From assembly GCA_046348855.1 (NCBI GenBank), contig JAXMDK010000004.1, positions 62,001 through 126,000 on the forward strand: a stretch of DNA of 64,000 bases, read 5' to 3'. This DNA comes from TMP-24 sp046348855. GTDB taxonomy: Bacteria > Pseudomonadota > Alphaproteobacteria > Rhodobacterales > Rhodobacteraceae. Below are positions 41,013 through 49,271 of the stretch, piece by piece; the first letter of the stretch is position 1, and the number at the start of each line of letters is the position of its first letter. A program made the position numbers and the translations under genes. Under the pieces are notes generated by a model. It had not been told where the DNA came from and made no database searches. It worked only from the letters and a program-made list of their open reading frames with translations.

Positions 41013-42977
41013 TCACGCCGCCACGACCTCCGTCTCCGCCAGCGCGGCGATATCGCCCATGATGAGGTTCAACTCGAAATCCTTCGGCGTGTAGACGCGG
41101 GCGACGCCCATGGCGGTCAGGCGGGCGGCGTCTTCGTCGGGGATGATGCCGCCGACGATCACCGGGACGCCCGACAGGCCTGCCGCCGCCATCCGCTCCA
41201 TCACTTCGGCGACCAAGGGCAGGTGGCTGCCCGACAGGATCGACAGGCCGACGACATGGGCCGCGTCCTCCTGCGCGCGGTCGACGATCTGGGCGGGGGT
41301 CAGGCGGATGCCGTCATAGGTGATGTCCATGCCGCAGTCGCGGGCGCGGGCGGCGATCTGTTCGGCGCCGTTGGAATGACCGTCGAGCCCCGGCTTGGCG
41401 ACGAGGAACTTCAGCCGCCGCCCGAGTTTCTGCGAGACGAGATCGACGGCCTCGCGGATCTTCTCCAGCCCCTCGGTGCGGTTCGACGGGCTTTTCGACA
41501 CGCCGGTCGGGCCGCGGTATTCGCCGTGGACAGCCCGCAGGACGCCGGCCCATTCGCCGGTGGTGACGCCGGCCTTGGCGGCCGCGACCGAGGCGGGCAT
41601 GATGTTGGCGCCGGTCTGGGCGGCCTGGCGCAGCGCGGCCAGCGCCGTGGCGACGGCATGCGGGTCGCGGGCCTGCCGCCAGGCTTCGAGCCGCGCGACC
41701 TGATCGGCCTCGACCGCCGGGTCGACGGTCAGGATCGCCCCGTCGCCCGCCGTCAGGGGCGAGGTTTCGCCCGCCTGCCAGCGGTTGACGCCGACGACGA
41801 CGGTCTGCCCGGCCTCGATCCGGCCGATGCGGGCGGCGTTCGAATCGACCAGCCGGCCCTTCATGTAGTCGATGGCGGCAATGGCGCCGCCCATCGCGTC
41901 CAGGACCTTCAGTTCCTCGCGCGCGCCGTCCTTCAGCGCCTCGACCCTTGCGGCGACGGCGGGGTTGCCGTCGAAGAGGTCGCCATATTCCAGAAGGTCG
42001 GTTTCATAGGCGAGGATCTGCTGCATCCTGAGCGACCATTGCTGGTCCCAGGGGCGGGGCAGGCCAAGGGCCTCGTTCCAGGCCGGAAGCTGGACGGCGC
42101 GGGCGCGGGCGTTCTTGGAGAGCGTCACCGCCAGCATTTCCAGAAGGATGCGGTAGACGTTGTTTTCCGGCTGCTGTTCGGTCAGGCCCAGGCTGTTGAC
42201 CTGCACCCCGTAGCGGAAGCGGCGGTACTTTTCCTCGGCGATCGCATAGCGGTCGCGGCAGATTTCGTCCCAGAGTTCGGTGAAGGCCCGCATCTTGCAC
42301 ATTTCGGTGACGAAGCGGATGCCGGCGTTCACGAAGAAGGAAATCCGCCCGACCATCGCCGGGAAGTCGCGGGCCGGCACCTTGCCCTTGAGGTCGTCCA
42401 GCACAGCGATGCCGGTCGCCAGCGCGAAGGCCAGTTCCTGTTCGGGCGTCGCGCCGGCCTCTTGCAGGTGGTAGGAACAGACGTTCATCGGGTTCCATTT
42501 CGGCAGGTGTTCCGCCGTATAGGCCGCGACGTCGGTGATCATCCGCAGGCTGGGCTTCGGCGGGCAGATGTAGGTTCCGCGACTTAGATATTCCTTGATG
42601 ATGTCGTTTTGCACGGTTCCTTGCAGATTTCGAACATCGGCGCCCTGTTCCTCGGCCACGGCGATGTAGAGCGCCAGGAGCCAGGGGGCGGTGGCGTTGA
42701 TCGTCATCGAGGTGTTCATCTGGTCGAGCGGAATGTCCCGGAAGAGCGTCCGCATGTCGCCCAGATGGCTGACTGGCACCCCGACCTTGCCGACCTCGCC
42801 GCGCGCAAGCTCGTGGTCGCTGTCATAGCCGGTCTGGGTCGGCAGGTCGAAGGCGACCGACAGGCCGGTCTGGCCCTTGGCGAGGTTGGCGCGATAGAGC
42901 GCGTTCGACTTTTCCGCGGTCGAATGGCCCGCGTAGGTGCGGAACAGCCAGGGCTTTTCCTTCTGAACCTCGGTCAT
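41013..42977 (-). CDS. ecm: Ethylmalonyl-CoA mutase
   Basis: A 654-residue coenzyme B12-dependent acyl-CoA mutase that isomerises (2R)-ethylmalonyl-CoA to methylsuccinyl-CoA. The N-terminal TIM barrel shows TYAGHSTAEKSNALYRANLA, LSVAFDLPTQTGYDSDHE, NLQGTVQNDIIKEYLSRGTY and the MNVCSYHLQEAGATPEQELA stretch that separates Ecm from methylmalonyl-CoA mutases. The C-terminal B12 domain has KPGLDGHSNGAEQIA (DxHxxG base-off motif), SILSGSH and VGGIIPDED. I start it at ATG 42977 (AGGAGG upstream), not at an upstream frame start. It is divergent from the acyltransferase gene, and ccr, the preceding enzyme of the pathway, is two genes away. Confidence 0.94.
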   Translation of the reverse strand: MTEVQKEKPWLFRTYAGHSTAEKSNALYRANLAKGQTGLSVAFDLPTQTGYDSDHELARGEVGKVGVPVSHLGDMRTLFRDIPLDQMNTSMTINATAPWLLALYIAVAEEQGADVRNLQGTVQNDIIKEYLSRGTYICPPKPSLRMITDVAAYTAEHLPKWNPMNVCSYHLQEAGATPEQELAFALATGIAVLDDLKGKVPARDFPAMVGRISFFVNAGIRFVTEMCKMRAFTELWDEICRDRYAIAEEKYRRFRYGVQVNSLGLTEQQPENNVYRILLEMLAVTLSKNARARAVQLPAWNEALGLPRPWDQQWSLRMQQILAYETDLLEYGDLFDGNPAVAARVEALKDGAREELKVLDAMGGAIAAIDYMKGRLVDSNAARIGRIEAGQTVVVGVNRWQAGETSPLTAGDGAILTVDPAVEADQVARLEAWRQARDPHAVATALAALRQAAQTGANIMPASVAAAKAGVTTGEWAGVLRAVHGEYRGPTGVSKSPSNRTEGLEKIREAVDLVSQKLGRRLKFLVAKPGLDGHSNGAEQIAARARDCGMDITYDGIRLTPAQIVDRAQEDAAHVVGLSILSGSHLPLVAEVMERMAAAGLSGVPVIVGGIIPDEDAARLTAMGVARVYTPKDFELNLIMGDIAALAETEVVAA

Positions 42978-43023
42978 CGCGGGCCTCCTGAATCTGGCGG
43001 GCAAGAATATTTCGCATTTGCAG

Positions 43024-43069
43024 AGATAGGCGACAGATACGAACCTTGTCAATTCGCTGCATTGCGGCA
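43024..43069 (-). promoter_or_regulatory. ecm promoter with upstream CTGCATTGCGGCA motif
   Basis: On the minus strand: TTGACA (43047-43052), 17-base spacer, CTATCT (43024-43029), a good sigma-70 fit. Just upstream of the -35 lies CTGCATTGCGGCA (43057-43069, plus-strand orientation). It matches the site upstream of mcl2 exactly and that before ccr nearly so. Its location is that of an activator site. Confidence 0.6.
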
Positions 43070-43151
43070 TCCGCCGGGCGCTGTCGCAAGCAGGCCGCCA
43101 GAGGACGCAGGTTGGTTTGCGGCGGTCTTGGCCTTATGACTTGGTCCTGAC

Positions 43152-44501
43152 ATGACCCGGACGATTAGTCTGCCCCTCTGGTTGTTCCTGCTGATCATCG
43201 CCTTTGCGGTCATCGCCTTCTTTTCGCATTTCCTGTTCCCGTCTGTGCGCTGGTTCTTCCGGCGGCGGATGGAGACGGTGGTCGAGCGGCTGAACCGGCG
43301 GCTTGACCGGCCGATCCAGCCCTTCAAGCTGATGGAACGGCACGACATGATCGTGCGGCTGGCGCATGATCCGAAGGTGGCCGAAACCATCGCCGCCGAG
43401 GCCGCCGCGACCGGCGAGCCGGAAACCGTGATCCTGGAGCGCGCCCGCCGCTATGCGCGCGAGATCGTGCCGGCCTTTTCGGCGCGGTTCTATTTCACCT
43501 ATGGCATCCGCCTGGCCCGCTGGTTCGCGCAGCTTCTGTACAGGGTGCGGCTCGACGACCGGCTTCTGGGCGAAATCGACCCGGCGGCGACGGTGGTCTT
43601 CGTGATGAACCATCGCTCGAACATGGATTACGTGCTGGTCACCTATCTGGCGGCGCAGCGGTCGGCGCTGTCCTACGCGGTGGGGGAATGGGCGCGGGTC
43701 TGGCCGCTGTCGGGGCTGATCCGCACGATGGGCGCCTATTTCATCCGCCGCCGGTCCGACCGGCCGCTCTATCGACGGGTGCTGTCGCGCTATGTGCAGA
43801 TGGCCACCGCCGAAGGCGTGACCCAGGCGATCTTTCCCGAAGGCGGGCTGTCGCTGGACGGCCGCACCGGGCCGGCGCGGCTGGGCATCCTCAGCTATAT
43901 CGTCCAGGCGCCGCTGCCGCCGGGGCGCGACGTGGTGTTCGTGCCGGTGGCGCTGAACTATGACCGGATCGTCGAGGACCGGGTGCTGATCGCGGCGCGA
44001 CAGGCGGGGGTGCGCCGGTTCCGCGCGCCGATCGGGCCGATCCTGGCCTTCGTCTGGCGGCACATCTGGCGCGCGCTTCTGGGCCGGTTCCGGGGCTTCG
44101 GCTATGCCGTTGTGCGCTTTGGCCGACCGGTGTCGCTGTCGGCTTTCGCGGCGGGGCGGACCGGCGACGTGACCGAACCTTTGGCCGATCACCTGATGGC
44201 CGAGATCACCCGCACCATTCCGGTTCTGCCGGTGCCGCTGGTGGCGGCGGCCTGGGGGCCGGCCGCAATCACCGACCGGGCCGCACTGGTCGGCCGCGCC
44301 ACGGCGCTGGCGGCGCGGCTTCGGGCGGCGGGGGCGGAACTGATGCTGCCCGAGGGCGGGCCGGCGGCATCGGTCGATCAGGCGCTGGCGATCTTTGCCT
44401 TGCGGAAATTCGTCCGCCGCGACGGCGAGCGGCTGACCCTGGACGAAGAGCGCCGGCCGATCCTGGACTTCTACGCGGCCTCGATCCTGCAGGATCTTTG
44501 A
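43152..44501 (+). CDS. PlsB-like acyltransferase (1-acyl/glycerol-3-phosphate type)
   Basis: A 449-residue protein with an N-terminal membrane segment (LWLFLLIIAFAVIAFFSHFL). The acyltransferase core contains the catalytic FVMNHRSNMDY (H-x4-D), followed by AYFIRRRS and QAIFPEGGLSLDGR (FPEGG motif). This matches the glycerol-phosphate acyltransferase (PlsB/GPAT) superfamily rather than PlsC. It would act at the inner membrane in phospholipid synthesis. It sits between ecm and ccr, pointing away from ecm, with no obvious link to that pathway; the C-terminal extension (about 330-449) is of unknown role. Confidence 0.82.
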   Translation: MTRTISLPLWLFLLIIAFAVIAFFSHFLFPSVRWFFRRRMETVVERLNRRLDRPIQPFKLMERHDMIVRLAHDPKVAETIAAEAAATGEPETVILERARRYAREIVPAFSARFYFTYGIRLARWFAQLLYRVRLDDRLLGEIDPAATVVFVMNHRSNMDYVLVTYLAAQRSALSYAVGEWARVWPLSGLIRTMGAYFIRRRSDRPLYRRVLSRYVQMATAEGVTQAIFPEGGLSLDGRTGPARLGILSYIVQAPLPPGRDVVFVPVALNYDRIVEDRVLIAARQAGVRRFRAPIGPILAFVWRHIWRALLGRFRGFGYAVVRFGRPVSLSAFAAGRTGDVTEPLADHLMAEITRTIPVLPVPLVAAAWGPAAITDRAALVGRATALAARLRAAGAELMLPEGGPAASVDQALAIFALRKFVRRDGERLTLDEERRPILDFYAASILQDL

Positions 44502-44584
44502 TGCGGATGCAGAAAAACTGCGGGCCTCGGGCCGGGATTGGCAATCTTGTGGGTCATAAAATTACAAAAGCCTACCCATACTCA

Positions 44585-44613
44585 TTGCAATATTGCGCGT
44601 CCGTCTGTATTCC
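44585..44613 (+). promoter_or_regulatory. Candidate ccr promoter and dyad
   Basis: TTGCAA (44585-44590), 17 bases, TATTCC (44608-44613). A perfect palindrome GCAATATTGC (44587-44596) overlaps the -35. About 65 bases upstream lies TGCAGAAAAACTGCGG, and about 25 downstream CTGCGATGCGGCA, both related to motifs upstream of other EMC genes. It is pattern-based only. Confidence 0.45.
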
Positions 44614-44666
44614 ATGCCCTTGAACCGCGTCCGATTCTGCGATGCGGCATGATTGAGGAGGCGCGC

Positions 44667-45959
44667 ATGGCTTTGGACACTCACCCCAGGATCGCACCCT
44701 ACGAGGCGCCGGTGAAGGATCTCTATGAACTGGGCGAAATGCCGCCGCTCGGCCATGTGCCGAAGCAGATGTATGCCTGGGCGATCCGCCAGGACCGGCA
44801 CGGCGAGCCCGATACCGCGATGCAGGTCGAGGTGGTGGATACCTGGAAGCTGGACAGCAACGAGGTGCTGGTCCTGGTGATGGCGGCGGGCGTCAACTAC
44901 AACGGCGTGTGGGCGGCGCTGGGCGTGCCGGTCAGCCCCTTCGACGGCCACAAGCAGCCCTATCATATCGCCGGGTCCGACGCCTCGGGGATCGTCTGGG
45001 CGGTGGGCGACAAGGTCAAGCGCTGGAAGGTCGGCGACGAGGTCGTGGTCCACTGCAACCAGGACGACGGCGACGACGAGGAATGCAACGGCGGCGATCC
45101 GATGTTTTCGCCGACCCAGCGCATCTGGGGCTACGAGACGCCGGACGGGTCGTTCGCCCAGTTCACCCGCGTGCAGTCGCAGCAGCTGATGCCGCGCCCG
45201 CGCCACCTGACCTGGGAAGAATCGGCCTGCTACACGCTGACGCTGGCCACCGCCTACCGGATGCTGTTCGGCCACCAGCCGCACGACCTGAAGCCCGGCC
45301 AGAACGTGCTGGTCTGGGGCGCCTCGGGGGGGCTCGGCTCCTACGCGATCCAGCTCATCAACACCGCCGGGGCCAACGCCATCGGCGTCATTTCCGACGA
45401 GACCAAGCGCGACTTCGTCATGGGGCTGGGCGCCAAGGGCGTCATCAACCGCAACGAGTTCAAGTGCTGGGGCCAGCTGCCGAAGGTGAATTCGGAGGAA
45501 TACAACGTCTGGCTGAAAGAGGCGCGCCGCTTCGGCAAGGCGATCTGGGACATCACCGGCAAGGGCGTGAGCGTCGACATGGTGTTCGAGCATCCGGGCG
45601 AGGCGACCTTCCCGGTGTCGTCGCTGGTCTGCAAGAAGGGCGGCATGGTGGTGATCTGCGCCGGAACCAGCGGATTCAACTGCACCTTCGACGTGCGCTA
45701 CATGTGGATGCACCAGAAGCGTTTGCAGGGGTCGCACTTCGCCCATCTGAAGCAGGCGGCGGCGGCCAACAAGCTGATGATCGAACGGCGGCTGGACCCC
45801 TGCATGTCCGAGGTCTTCCCCTGGGCCGAGATCCCGCGCGCCCACATGCTGATGCGCAAGAACCAGCACAAGCCTGGCAACATGGCGGTGCTGGTCCAGG
45901 CGCCGCGCACCGGCCTGCGCACCTTCGAGGATGCGCTGGAGGCCGGGCGCAAGGGCTGA
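44667..45959 (+). CDS. ccr: Crotonyl-CoA carboxylase/reductase
   Basis: A 430-residue medium-chain dehydrogenase/reductase that reductively carboxylates crotonyl-CoA to (2S)-ethylmalonyl-CoA with NADPH and CO2, the committed step of the ethylmalonyl-CoA pathway. Typical segments are MAAGVNYNGVWAALGVPVSP, YHIAGSDASGIVWAVGD, the long insertion HCNQDDGDDEECNGGDPMFS, and VWGASGGLGSYAIQL (NADPH). GSHFAHLKQA carries the histidine implicated in CO2 binding. The ATG at 44667 follows GAGGAGGCGCG. ecm lies two genes upstream on the opposite strand. Full length. Confidence 0.97.
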   Translation: MALDTHPRIAPYEAPVKDLYELGEMPPLGHVPKQMYAWAIRQDRHGEPDTAMQVEVVDTWKLDSNEVLVLVMAAGVNYNGVWAALGVPVSPFDGHKQPYHIAGSDASGIVWAVGDKVKRWKVGDEVVVHCNQDDGDDEECNGGDPMFSPTQRIWGYETPDGSFAQFTRVQSQQLMPRPRHLTWEESACYTLTLATAYRMLFGHQPHDLKPGQNVLVWGASGGLGSYAIQLINTAGANAIGVISDETKRDFVMGLGAKGVINRNEFKCWGQLPKVNSEEYNVWLKEARRFGKAIWDITGKGVSVDMVFEHPGEATFPVSSLVCKKGGMVVICAGTSGFNCTFDVRYMWMHQKRLQGSHFAHLKQAAAANKLMIERRLDPCMSEVFPWAEIPRAHMLMRKNQHKPGNMAVLVQAPRTGLRTFEDALEAGRKG

Positions 45960-45984
45960 GCCCGACCGCAGCGGGCGCCCCCTG

Positions 45985-46009
45985 GCCGGTCCCTCCCTGG
46001 GGGGCCGGC
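45985..46009 (+). terminator. Hairpin terminator after ccr
   Basis: GCCGGTCCC (45985-45993) pairs with GGGGCCGGC (46001-46009), one G-T pair, loop TCCCTGG. It lies 25 bases after the ccr stop. No T-run follows, as is common for terminators in GC-rich alphaproteobacteria. Confidence 0.5.
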
Positions 46010-46085
46010 ACCGATATTCTGCTTCGCATCCCGGTATTTCGCTTATAGGTTGTGTTCAGGGACGGCATTCGTAGAGGGGGCGCAG

Positions 46086-46289
46086 ATGCAGCACCAATGG
46101 ATCCTCGATGTTCTGCACGATCTGAGATCCTTCGCGACGCGCAACGGGCTGGACGATCTGTCGCGGCAGATCGACCTGACGATGGCGGCGGCGGCGTCCG
46201 ACATCGCCAAGGCGTCCGGCGGGCCGGTGCTGGCCTTCCCGCGCGCTGGGGCCTCGCCGGCGGGCGGCAAGGTGGCGGGCGCCGAATAA
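46086..46289 (+). CDS. Small conserved hypothetical protein (67 aa)
   Basis: A 67-residue protein starting MQHQWILDVLHDLRSFATRN, a helical N-terminus with an amphipathic pattern, then LDDLSRQIDLTMAAAASDIA and a Gly/Ala-rich tail. It has no cysteines, signal or membrane segment. The ATG at 46086 follows AGAGGGGGCGC. It lies between ccr and the helicase gene, 42 bases before the latter. Similar short proteins occur downstream of ccr in relatives, from memory. Function unknown. Confidence 0.6.
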   Translation: MQHQWILDVLHDLRSFATRNGLDDLSRQIDLTMAAAASDIAKASGGPVLAFPRAGASPAGGKVAGAE

Positions 46290-46331
46290 CGCCTCTGGCG
46301 CCGGCCGGGGCGCGCGGCTAGGGTCCCGGCC

Positions 46332-47864
46332 ATGTCCGTGCCGGTCCCGCAACTGTCCGACGATCAGGCCGAAGCCTGGGACCGCGTGGCCGAACTGCTG
46401 CGCGGCGCCGGCGTCGATATCGAGGAAGGCACGATCCTGCCCGATGCGCCGGGTTCGGGCAACGTGCTGGCGCTGGTCGGCAAGGCCGGGTCGGGCAAGA
46501 CGCTGCTGCTCGCGGAACTGACGCGGGCGCTGGCCGAGGCCGGGGTCGACCTGATTTCCGGCGACTATGACGGCCGGCCCCGCAAGGACCGCCGGACGCT
46601 GGCCATCCTGGCGCCGACCAACAAGGCGGCGAGCGTGCTGCGCCGGCGCGGCGTACCGGCCACCACCATCCACCGCATCCTCTACACCCCGGTCTACGAC
46701 CCCCAGTATGAAAAGATCGCCGACTGGCTGACCGGCAACGGCGACCGGCCGGTGGTGGAGGGGCTGACCGATCAGGCGCTGGACCGCGCCAAGAGCTTCT
46801 ATGACGCGATGAAGTCGATCCCCGGCGCACTGGCCGCCGCCGGCCTGCGCGGGTCGGACTTCATCCTGGGCTGGAAGCGCCGCGAAGAACCGCTCGACAT
46901 CGGCTTCATCGACGAATCCTCGATGCTGGACGAACGCCAGTTCGACGACCTGCGGGAAATCTTCCCGACGCTGGTCCTGTTCGGCGACCCGGCGCAGCTG
47001 GCCCCGGTGGGCCAGTCCGGCGAGATGGTCTTCGACCGGCTGCCGGCCGGGCGCAAACTGACGCTGCACCGGGTCCACCGGCAGGAACAGGACAGCCCGA
47101 TCCTCGACCTTGCGCACGCGCTGAGCGACGAAAGCCTTGAGTTCGAGACCTTCGAACAGATGGTCGCCGAAGCCGCCCGCCGCGACGACCGGGTGATCTG
47201 GGCCGAACGGGTCGATGCCGGGATGATGGCGCGGTCGCCGGCGCTGGTCTGGCGCAACCAGACGCGGGTGCGGCTGATCCAGGCCTTCCGCGCCGCCTAT
47301 GGCGCGCCGCCGGACGCGCTGTTGCCGGGCGAGCCGCTGATCTGCGACGGGATCGAACTGCCGCTGAAGCACCGCAAGAAGCGCATCGACCTCGAGGCGC
47401 GGGGGCTTATCAAGGGCGCGCAGGTCATCTACCTCGGCCCTGGAACCAAGCCCGGCTTTTCGCGGCTGCATGTGATGGGGGCCGAGGATCCGCGCGTGTC
47501 GGCGGCCTCGATCATCAAGATCGAACTGCCGGACACCGAGGAACCCTTCATTCCCTATGCGGCGCGGATGGGGGCGGCCTTCCTGCACGGGGCGGCGGTC
47601 ACCATCCACAAGGCGCAGGGCTCGCAATGGGAAGATGTCCAGGTCTTTGCCCCCGACCTGTTCGTCGCCGCCCGCACCGGCCGGTCCGAGGCCGGCCTGC
47701 CCTTGTGGAAACGGCTGGCCTATGTTGCCATCACCCGCGCCGAAAAGCGCCTGCACTGGGTGGTGCGCAACCGTCTGGCGCGGCCGCAGGCGGCGCTGAC
47801 CGTCGACGACCTGCCGCGCGCGGCCGCCGTCCTGACCCTTGACGCGACCGAACCCGAACTCTGA
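46332..47864 (+). CDS. RecD/UvrD-like ATP-dependent DNA helicase
   Basis: A 510-residue superfamily 1 helicase. Motif I is VGKAGSGKTLLLAEL. Motif Ia is APTNKAASVLRRRG, motif II FIDESSMLDERQF, motif III FGDPAQLAPVGQ, and motifs V/VI are IHKAQGSQWEDV and AYVAITRAEKRLHWVV. It resembles the compact RecD2/Dda type that acts on replication or repair structures. No RecBC partner is near, so it is not part of a classical RecBCD. The ATG at 46332 follows GGTCCCGGCC, a poor ribosome site. Confidence 0.88.
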   Translation: MSVPVPQLSDDQAEAWDRVAELLRGAGVDIEEGTILPDAPGSGNVLALVGKAGSGKTLLLAELTRALAEAGVDLISGDYDGRPRKDRRTLAILAPTNKAASVLRRRGVPATTIHRILYTPVYDPQYEKIADWLTGNGDRPVVEGLTDQALDRAKSFYDAMKSIPGALAAAGLRGSDFILGWKRREEPLDIGFIDESSMLDERQFDDLREIFPTLVLFGDPAQLAPVGQSGEMVFDRLPAGRKLTLHRVHRQEQDSPILDLAHALSDESLEFETFEQMVAEAARRDDRVIWAERVDAGMMARSPALVWRNQTRVRLIQAFRAAYGAPPDALLPGEPLICDGIELPLKHRKKRIDLEARGLIKGAQVIYLGPGTKPGFSRLHVMGAEDPRVSAASIIKIELPDTEEPFIPYAARMGAAFLHGAAVTIHKAQGSQWEDVQVFAPDLFVAARTGRSEAGLPLWKRLAYVAITRAEKRLHWVVRNRLARPQAALTVDDLPRAAAVLTLDATEPEL

Positions 47865-47865
47865 T

Positions 47866-47905
47866 CCCGGTTTCTTGCTGGCCCAAATATCCCCGCCGGA
47901 GGCTT
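47866..47905 (-). repeat. Dispersed intergenic repeat, copy 6 (short form)
   Basis: Right behind the helicase stop. On the minus strand it reads CCTCCGGCGGGGATATTTGG followed by GCCAGCAAGAAA, the same core as the other copies, with a small CCGCCGG-type hairpin. Confidence 0.55.
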
Positions 47906-47979
47906 CTGTCCCTGCCGCCCGCGATCCGGGTTCCGGTCGGCGGCGGAACCCGCTAGAGTCGGGCCAAAGGGAGTTACCG

Positions 47980-48216
47980 ATGCGCTGCGTTTTCGTCCAG
48001 TTCCGCTGCCAGCCCGGCAAGACCTACGAGGTCGCCGACGCCATCTATGACCGCGAAGTCGTGTCCGAGCTTTATTCGACCTCGGGCGAATATGACCTGA
48101 TCGCCAAGGTCTACATCCCCGAGGAGGAGGACGTCGGCCACTTCCTGTCGGGGCGGCTGTTCGACATTCCCGGGATCGTGCGCACCCTGACGACGATGAC
48201 CTTCAAGGCGTTCTGA
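47980..48216 (+). CDS. Lrp/AsnC ligand-binding (RAM) domain protein
   Basis: A 78-residue free-standing RAM domain (AsnC-type alpha/beta ferredoxin fold). CVFVQFRCQPGKTYEVADAIY, the YSTSGEYDLIAKVYI ligand loop and IPGIVRTLTTMTFKAF match the C-terminal half of Lrp proteins; no DNA-binding half is present. Such orphan domains oligomerise and bind amino acids, with unknown output. The ATG at 47980 follows AAAGGGAG. It is monocistronic; the next gene is convergent, and two hairpin groups lie between. Confidence 0.85.
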   Translation: MRCVFVQFRCQPGKTYEVADAIYDREVVSELYSTSGEYDLIAKVYIPEEEDVGHFLSGRLFDIPGIVRTLTTMTFKAF

Positions 48217-48263
48217 CGGGCGGGGCGCAGGGCAACCCACGCGCGGCAGGTCTTTCTGTTTGC

Positions 48264-48306
48264 CGGACCGATCAGGGGACGCGCCAGTGGCGCGTCACCC
48301 GGTCCG
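48264..48306. terminator. Nested cruciform-type hairpin between convergent genes
   Basis: Inner arms GACGCGCCA / TGGCGCGTC (48278-48296, one-base centre) are nested in outer arms CGGACCG (48264-48270) and CGGTCCG (48300-48306). It lies 48 bases after the RAM-domain gene and is read symmetrically, so it suits a bidirectional terminator for the convergent pair. Confidence 0.5.
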
Positions 48307-48391
48307 TTGGCCCTGACGCGAGGAAGGGCCAAGGGGTTATCGGCAGTCCCGGACGTTTATGCACGGACAGCGTCCGCCCCGGTGGGGGCGA

Positions 48392-48478
48392 AGCCCCCGC
48401 CGTCCGGGGGGCGGGGGCTGGCCGTGCGCTGGGCGCACGGCCGGGGACGCCATGCGCGAGGCGATGGCCTCGCGCGTG
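48392..48478. repeat. Three consecutive hairpins before the TIGR02186 gene end
   Basis: AGCCCCCGCC / GGCGGGGGCT (48392-48419), GCCGTGCG / CGCACGGC (48421-48441) and GCGCGAGGC-GATG-GCCTCGCGC (48454-48475; three more pairs outside). All three are perfect or near perfect, are separated by only a few bases, and sit just after the stop of the minus-strand gene at 48504. They may end or stabilise its mRNA. Confidence 0.55.
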
Positions 48479-48503
48479 CAACCGACGGGGACCGGATCGC
48501 TTC

Positions 48504-49271
48504 CTACCGCCGCGCCAGCCGGAACAGTTCGGACGCCGCCCACCCGGCGAAGGCCGCAAGGACCAGCGACAGCGTCGCGTAAAGCGCCCGCCGGTGGTGG
48601 GCCAGGTGAAAGAGCCAGCGTTCCAGCCCGACCTTGCGGACATAGATGCTGCGTTCGTCCAGCCCCACGACCTTCTTGCCGCGCACCAGGAACATCCGGG
48701 TCTTGTAGACGCCTTCGACCAGGTTGGCCGGCAGTTCGATGTTGGTGCGGAAGAGGGTATCCTGCGCCAGCCGCACGGTGCCTTCGTGCAGTTCGTACAT
48801 GCCCGATTCCCGGCGCAGGCGGATCAGTGCCTCGGTGAAGGTCTGGGAATCGCTGATCGTCTGCGGTGCGCCGACCGACCGGATCGCCCGCGGGATCGAG
48901 ATCGAATGGCGCAGATCCTCGGTATCCGAGATGATGTCGGCGAAGGGCCGGGTGGTGGCGATGGCGTAGAAGCTGGGGGCGCTGTCGATGGCGACGGAAT
49001 CGGTGTTGACCCAGATGCCGGCGACCCGCGCCTTCCGCCGGACGGTGACCGGCGAGGACGGTCCCTGAACGGTGATGATCACGTCCAGCGGGCCGGTGGT
49101 GGGCGCCGGCGCGTCGCGCTTGACCGCGCCGTAGATCAGCAGGTCGGAACCGCTGAAGTTGGCGGTGATCTCGATCCGGTCCTCGCTGAGGCCGGGCACG
49201 ACTTCCTCGGCGGCGAGCGCCGGGCCGGCCATCAGAATGCAGCACAGGGCGAGGATGCGGGCGCGGTTCAT
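48504..49271 (-). CDS. TIGR02186 family periplasmic/membrane protein
   Basis: A 255-residue protein with an N-terminal signal (ILALCCILMAGPALAAEEVV). A beta-rich periplasmic domain follows (IEITANFSGSDLLIYGAVKR, DVIITVQGPSSPVTVRRKA, AGIWVNTDSVAIDSAPSFYA). A C-terminal membrane anchor completes it (ALYATLSLVLAAFAGWAASE). This pattern is TIGR02186, which is regularly found next to TauE/SafE permeases. Its ATG overlaps the stop of that permease (ATGA), so the two are coupled. It may be the external component of a sulfur-compound exporter; the function is unproven. Confidence 0.85.
   Translation of the reverse strand: MNRARILALCCILMAGPALAAEEVVPGLSEDRIEITANFSGSDLLIYGAVKRDAPAPTTGPLDVIITVQGPSSPVTVRRKARVAGIWVNTDSVAIDSAPSFYAIATTRPFADIISDTEDLRHSISIPRAIRSVGAPQTISDSQTFTEALIRLRRESGMYELHEGTVRLAQDTLFRTNIELPANLVEGVYKTRMFLVRGKKVVGLDERSIYVRKVGLERWLFHLAHHRRALYATLSLVLAAFAGWAASELFRLARR

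Noticed and set aside
48217..48503. CRISPR-like array in the multi-hairpin gap
   Set aside because: The hairpins differ in sequence and are not repeated with spacers of constant length.
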